Source: an uncultured Clostridia bacterium (GTDB taxonomy: Bacteria > Bacillota > Clostridia > Christensenellales > Pumilibacteraceae). From it: DNA of 15,101 bases. Made by a program: the position numbers and the translations under genes. Under the pieces are notes generated by a model, which had not been told where the DNA came from, made no database searches, and worked only from the letters and a program-made list of their open reading frames with translations. Shown here in pieces: positions 12,333 to 15,101 of the stretch; the stretch's first letter is position 1, and each line of letters opens with the position of its first letter. The stretch is taken from positions 1 to 15,101 of the forward strand of contig CANPYH010000023.1 in the NCBI GenBank assembly GCA_947588325.1, written 5' to 3'.

Positions 12333-13451
12333 ATGGAAGAAAATGAGTTCTACCGACCCGACGAGGGGAATTCGGTTTTCTCGGAGGAACCCGCAAAGCC
12401 CGCGCGAAGCAAAAACGACCTGATTACCAAAATATTCGCTTTCGTATTCATGGGCTTGACCGCACTTCTCACCGTCGCGGTTTGGGTTATGTATTCGCAA
12501 TTTGACCCTGCCATGCAAGGCATGTATCCGATGGCGGGCATAGGCGCGGTTAATATTGTGCAGGCGTGCATAAATATGTTCTCGTCTGCGGCAAGTATGT
12601 TCCCGTCGGGAAGTCCCGAGCTTATAATTTCGGGTATATACCTGATTTTGTTGGGCATTACCGCGGTTGTGGTCGGCATTGCAACGTTGATCCTCACGAT
12701 TGTTTCGATAGTGAACGTTGTCAGAAAGAAGTACATCGACGTTTCGAAGAATTTTGTCTACGCATTGATGTTCGTTTGCGTTTCCTACTTAATGATGACT
12801 TCGTTTGCACAGGGCACTATAATGGGCATTTTCGTAACCGTTGTCGCCGCATTGGGCGTTGTCGCGATTTATACGAAGATAATACTCAACATGGTGTTCA
12901 ATTTGCCGACGATCGCGGGCGCTTATTCGCTTAAAGAGATAGTTGCGATGGGCATTCGCTCACTCGCCGCCTTCGTGTTCATAATAATCTGCATTAACAT
13001 GTATCTCGGCGGACCGATCGCGACCTATCTGTATAACGTTATGCAGGGCGGAGGGCTTGGCGCACCCGGCATGGTATTCCTGATTACCATGGTTATGGTG
13101 TTCGTCGGTGCGCTCGATATGTTCATTCTTTCGCTCAGAGAGGCGAAAACGGGCTTTATCGTGCTTATGAACCTCGGCGACGTGGGTCTGCCTACGGACA
13201 AGAAGAAGAGAAAGGCCTGGAATACCTTCCTCGTATACACCATGGTGCTTTCCGCCTTTATGCTTGTCGGAACCGTCGTCGAGCTGTTCTACCCGGGAAC
13301 GGATTTCGGCTTCCTCGCACCCAGCATTTGCGCCGTTGTGTTCGCCCTCGTTGCGCTTATCTCCGACGTGGTTGTGCGCGGTAAACTCCGCGACGATAAA
13401 ATCAAACTCAAGTCGGACGATCCCTCTTCATCCGATTTCAGCGTGTTCTGA
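12333..13451 (+). CDS. Eight-helix membrane protein, paralogue B (unknown family, switchable promoter)
   Basis: This 372-residue product is a clear paralogue of the preceding gene. The acidic N-terminus (MEENEF) and eight hydrophobic segments match in order, at about 30-54, 97-130, 141-159, 163-190, 202-226, 247-268, 297-319 and 327-348. Shared blocks are KIFAFVFMGLTALLTVAV (33-50), NMVFNLPTIAGAYSLKEI (186-203), VLMNLGDVGL (277-286) and FYPGTDFG (319-326), then VFALVALISDVVV. Differences are a longer, Met-rich first outer loop (54-97), a Gly-rich loop before helix 6, and a charged, Ser-rich C-terminus (DDPSSSDFSVF). AAGGAGG lies five bases before ATG 12333. Codon usage is closer to the GC-rich neighbours than paralogue A. 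Its promoter carries the ten-G spacer, so expression may switch between cells. Function unknown; no transporter or enzyme signature was seen. Confidence 0.87.
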   Translation: MEENEFYRPDEGNSVFSEEPAKPARSKNDLITKIFAFVFMGLTALLTVAVWVMYSQFDPAMQGMYPMAGIGAVNIVQACINMFSSAASMFPSGSPELIISGIYLILLGITAVVVGIATLILTIVSIVNVVRKKYIDVSKNFVYALMFVCVSYLMMTSFAQGTIMGIFVTVVAALGVVAIYTKIILNMVFNLPTIAGAYSLKEIVAMGIRSLAAFVFIIICINMYLGGPIATYLYNVMQGGGLGAPGMVFLITMVMVFVGALDMFILSLREAKTGFIVLMNLGDVGLPTDKKKRKAWNTFLVYTMVLSAFMLVGTVVELFYPGTDFGFLAPSICAVVFALVALISDVVVRGKLRDDKIKLKSDDPSSSDFSVF

Positions 13452-13487
13452 TTTGTAAAATACCACTCCTTTTCGCCCGAATAAGGC

Positions 13488-13523
13488 AAAACAAAAACAG
13501 CGTCCTTCGCTGTTTTTGTTTTT
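13488..13523 (+). terminator. Bidirectional terminator after paralogue B
   Basis: A perfect 15-bp stem (arms 13488-13502 and 13508-13522) with a TCCTT loop is T-rich on the 3' side of both strands. It ends paralogue B, and can also stop minus-strand transcription from the PRC-barrel gene. Confidence 0.9.
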
Positions 13524-13535
13524 GTATATGCGGCA

Positions 13536-13614
13536 ATTTAGCGGAAAATAATCAAGCGTTTCCGGGATTTGCGGTAAAAAAGTTCCACAATTTGCGGTAA
13601 ACGTCAATTTGCGG
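13536..13614. repeat. Four iteron-like repeats of ATTTGCGGTAAA
   Basis: Identical copies at 13567-13578 and 13590-13601, a partial copy ATTTGCGG at 13607-13614, and a diverged ATTTAGCGGAAA at 13536-13547, all in the same orientation with start spacing of 31, 23 and 17 bases. They lie in a gene-free stretch between two converging genes. The role is unknown; a protein-binding site or decayed repeat are both possible. Confidence 0.5.
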
Positions 13615-13620
13615 AACTTT
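13576..13620 (-). terminator. Possible terminator of the PRC-barrel gene
   Basis: On the minus strand AAAGTTCC (13620-13613) pairs with GGAACTTT (13586-13579), and the T-run extends to 13576. The 26-base loop is long for an intrinsic terminator and contains two of the ATTTGCGG repeats, so the call is tentative. Confidence 0.4.
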
Positions 13621-13657
13621 CGGGCACTATTATGGTATATTTTACATACCTTGCGCG

Positions 13658-13689
13658 GTTTAATGTATTCGAAATCCAATACATTAAAC
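13658..13689. repeat. Perfect 12-bp inverted repeat just after the PRC-barrel gene stop
   Basis: GTTTAATGTATT (13658-13669) and its exact complement (13678-13689) flank eight bases. The repeat begins three bases beyond the stop codon of the minus-strand gene. No T-run follows on the minus strand, so it is not a standard terminator; it would form a stable mRNA 3' hairpin or a binding site. Confidence 0.7.
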
Positions 13690-13691
13690 GG

Positions 13692-14372
13692 TTATTTTGC
13701 GGACATGGCGAGGCGGACTATTGCGCCTTTGAGGCGGGCGCGCTCGACCGTCTCGTCGGTGACTTTCTCGCCTCTGACGGCGATGGTAGCCCCGTTAAGA
13801 TCGGTGACGTCCTCGGCGACGGTCTTGCCGATTAAATCGGGGTATTTGCGGAACTCCGTAACCCGCACCGTTTGGGCGTTATCTCCTCCCGCGCTCTCGG
13901 GCGGCAGGGGCTTGGGAACGCGTCTGACGGGCTTTGTTATCCTCGTCTTGCTCCCGGGGAGGCGGAACACAATCAGCTCGTTGCTCCTCGTGAGAATATC
14001 CTTGGGGGAGAAGGCGCGATCATGCACGATAAGCGAGATAATATTGAACTTTTCGTCCGTCTCGACGTCGGTTATGCGCCCGTACGGCTCGCCTTTCTCG
14101 CTATACGCGGGGAGATTGATGGGGGAGCGGCAGGCGGGGCATTGCATAACAAGCGCGTCACGGCTCCTGACGGTGACTACGCCCTTATCCGCGGCGACGA
14201 GCGACAGCGTCCCGACGTACTTTTTCTCGCAGTCGTCCTCCGACTCGGTGAGTATTTCGAGCGCTTTGATTTTTTTAAGTCCTTCGCTCGGCAGGATATC
14301 GCACACCGTGCCGCACATAGCCGCGCCGCTGAGGTCGAGAACCTGACTTCCGATAAGTTCGCTTGCCTTCAT
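13692..14372 (-). CDS. PRC-barrel-like protein with CPAC motif
   Basis: The 226-residue, probably cytoplasmic product (no signal or membrane segment) begins MKASELIGSQVLDLSG, typical of a PRC-barrel, a small beta-barrel found in RimM and in YlmC/YrrD-type proteins. A second barrel-like unit seems to lie at about 84-118 (INLPAYSEKGEPYGRITDV). Between them CPAC (78-81) could bind metal or form a disulfide. A basic, Pro-rich linker (144-160) leads to a C-terminal piece (180-222, LIGKTVAEDVTDLNG then RGEKVTDETVERARLKG), a form of small domain seen in other Firmicute proteins. The start is ATG 14372, six bases after GGAGG (14383-14379). The gene is divergent from the DUF1858 gene. The exact role is unknown; sporulation or RNA-related roles of relatives are not proof. 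Confidence 0.75.
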   Translation of the reverse strand: MKASELIGSQVLDLSGAAMCGTVCDILPSEGLKKIKALEILTESEDDCEKKYVGTLSLVAADKGVVTVRSRDALVMQCPACRSPINLPAYSEKGEPYGRITDVETDEKFNIISLIVHDRAFSPKDILTRSNELIVFRLPGSKTRITKPVRRVPKPLPPESAGGDNAQTVRVTEFRKYPDLIGKTVAEDVTDLNGATIAVRGEKVTDETVERARLKGAIVRLAMSAK

Positions 14373-14437
14373 AGCCTTCCTCCGAATATTTTATTCAAAG
14401 TATAATATGCCCGCGCGCGTTGCGTTATTCCAAACAC

Positions 14438-14466
14438 TTGACAAAACGGTATCAAACAAGTACAAT
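14438..14466 (+). promoter_or_regulatory. Promoter of the DUF1858 gene and pth
   Basis: A perfect TTGACA (14438-14443) and TACAAT (14461-14466) are spaced by 17 bases. The start near 14473 gives a leader of about 24 bases with AAAGGAGA (14483-14490). Confidence 0.85.
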
Positions 14467-14496
14467 TTACACATAACAAATCAAAGGAGACTAACC

Positions 14497-14685
14497 ATGA
14501 TAACAAAGGACATGACCATTCAGCAGGTAATAGAGGAAAACCCCGACAGCGCCTCCGTATTTGCGGAGTTCGGCATGCACTGCCTCGGCTGTGCAATCGC
14601 TCACGGCGAGACGGTGGCACAGGCAGCCGAAGCACACGGCATCGACATAGACGAGCTTATCGACGCATTGAGCAAGGCTGAATAA
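14497..14685 (+). CDS. DUF1858 redox-disulfide protein
   Basis: The 62-residue product matches the DUF1858 family, small helical proteins also called hybrid-cluster-associated redox disulfide proteins. The landmarks are MTIQQVIEENPDSASVFAEFGMHCLGC (6-32), with C29 and C32 as the CxxC pair, then ETVAQAAEAHGID. Some family members occur beside or fused to redox enzymes; the true function is not settled. The start is ATG 14497, six bases after a good SD, which excludes the longer reading from 14407. Two consecutive in-frame TAA codons end it, and pth begins four bases after the second base triplet set, in the same transcription unit. A thiol-based redox role is inferred from the CxxC alone. Confidence 0.88.
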   Translation: MITKDMTIQQVIEENPDSASVFAEFGMHCLGCAIAHGETVAQAAEAHGIDIDELIDALSKAE

Positions 14686-14691
14686 TAAGCC

Positions 14692-15101
14692 GTGAAGATA
14701 GTTGCGGGACTCGGCAACCCCGGGGAAAAGTATGCGTACACCTACCATAACGTCGGCTGGCTCACTCTCGACATAGTCGCCGACAGTTTGGGTATTACCC
14801 TCCGCACCAGGGAGTGCGACAGTATAACGGGTGTAGGCTCGGTCGGCGGTGAGAGAATTATTCTCGCCAAGCCGCAGACTTTCATGAACCTGAGCGGGGT
14901 GGCGGTCAAGCAGCTCCTCTCACGCTACAAAGCCGAGCCGAGCGACCTCATAGTCGTATACGACGACATCGATATTGCGAAGGGTACCTTCCGATACCGA
15001 GAGAGAGGGAGCGCGGGCACGCATAACGGTATGCGCGACATAATAGCCAAGCTCGGCACCGAGGACTTTCAACGAGTGAGGGTGGGAACGGGCCCCGTAC
15101 C
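14692..15101 (+). CDS. pth: Peptidyl-tRNA hydrolase, 3' truncated
   Basis: Pth releases peptides from prematurely dropped peptidyl-tRNA and is essential in bacteria. The 136 visible codons match the family: VKIVAGLGNPGEKYAYTYHNVGW with N9 and the catalytic H19, KPQTFMNLSG, VYDDIDIAKGTFRYR, and GSAGTHNGMRDI with its conserved Asn, then RVRVGTGP. A full protein is about 185-195 residues, so the last third lies beyond the window. The start is GTG 14692, since the family N-terminus is MKxIVGLGNPG. The only upstream SD-like bases are weak, and the gene starts six bases after the DUF1858 stop, so coupled translation is likely. The usual GGHNG is GTHNG here, a minor change beside the active site. 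Confidence 0.94.
   Translation, partial: MKIVAGLGNPGEKYAYTYHNVGWLTLDIVADSLGITLRTRECDSITGVGSVGGERIILAKPQTFMNLSGVAVKQLLSRYKAEPSDLIVVYDDIDIAKGTFRYRERGSAGTHNGMRDIIAKLGTEDFQRVRVGTGPV

Noticed and set aside
13536..13614. CRISPR-like array
   Set aside because: Units are only 8-12 bases, spacing is irregular, and no cas genes are present.

Overview
The window reads as chromosomal core sequence from an endospore-forming Gram-positive bacterium, most plausibly an uncultured Clostridia-type Firmicute. Evidence for this is a germination protease (gpr) next to divergent rpsT, as in Bacillus; AddAB rather than RecBCD; a lipoprotein with a short Gram-positive-style signal; and Shine-Dalgarno (SD) sites of the AGGAGG type. 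Genes are GC-rich, with frequent ATA, CGG and AGG codons, while the promoters are AT-rich with near-consensus sigma-A elements. No tRNA, rRNA, CRISPR array, IS element or prophage gene was seen, and there is no gene-free stretch longer than 300 bases.

Layout: (1) 1-249, the 3' end of aspartate kinase, ending at a strong terminator that converges on the terminator of rpsT. (2) rpsT (minus strand), with a long Lys/Ala/Glu-rich tail on S20, divergent from a short gpr; then gltX. (3) A minus-strand lipoprotein of unknown function, divergent from addB through two back-to-back promoters. (4) addB-addA, a tightly coupled operon for double-strand-break end processing. (5) Two consecutive, separately promoted genes for eight-helix membrane proteins that are clear paralogues of each other and match no family I recognise. 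(6) A repeat-rich intergenic region, a minus-strand PRC-barrel-like protein with a CPAC motif, then a 62-aa DUF1858 redox-disulfide protein and the start of pth.

The most notable signal is the promoter of the second membrane paralogue (12247-12277). It has a perfect TTGACA and a perfect TATAAT separated by 19 bases, ten of which are an uninterrupted G run. This is the architecture of a slipped-strand phase-variable promoter: losing two G would restore the optimal 17-base spacer. The first paralogue has a fixed 17-base spacer, a 5' hairpin and distinct codon usage suggesting strong constitutive expression. The pair therefore looks like one constant and one switchable version of an undescribed membrane protein.

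A second theme is translation initiation. rpsT, the lipoprotein, both membrane proteins, the PRC protein and the DUF1858 protein have good SD sites. gpr, gltX and addB have none, and for addB and gltX a -10 box lies only 7-9 bases before the ATG, suggesting leaderless mRNAs.
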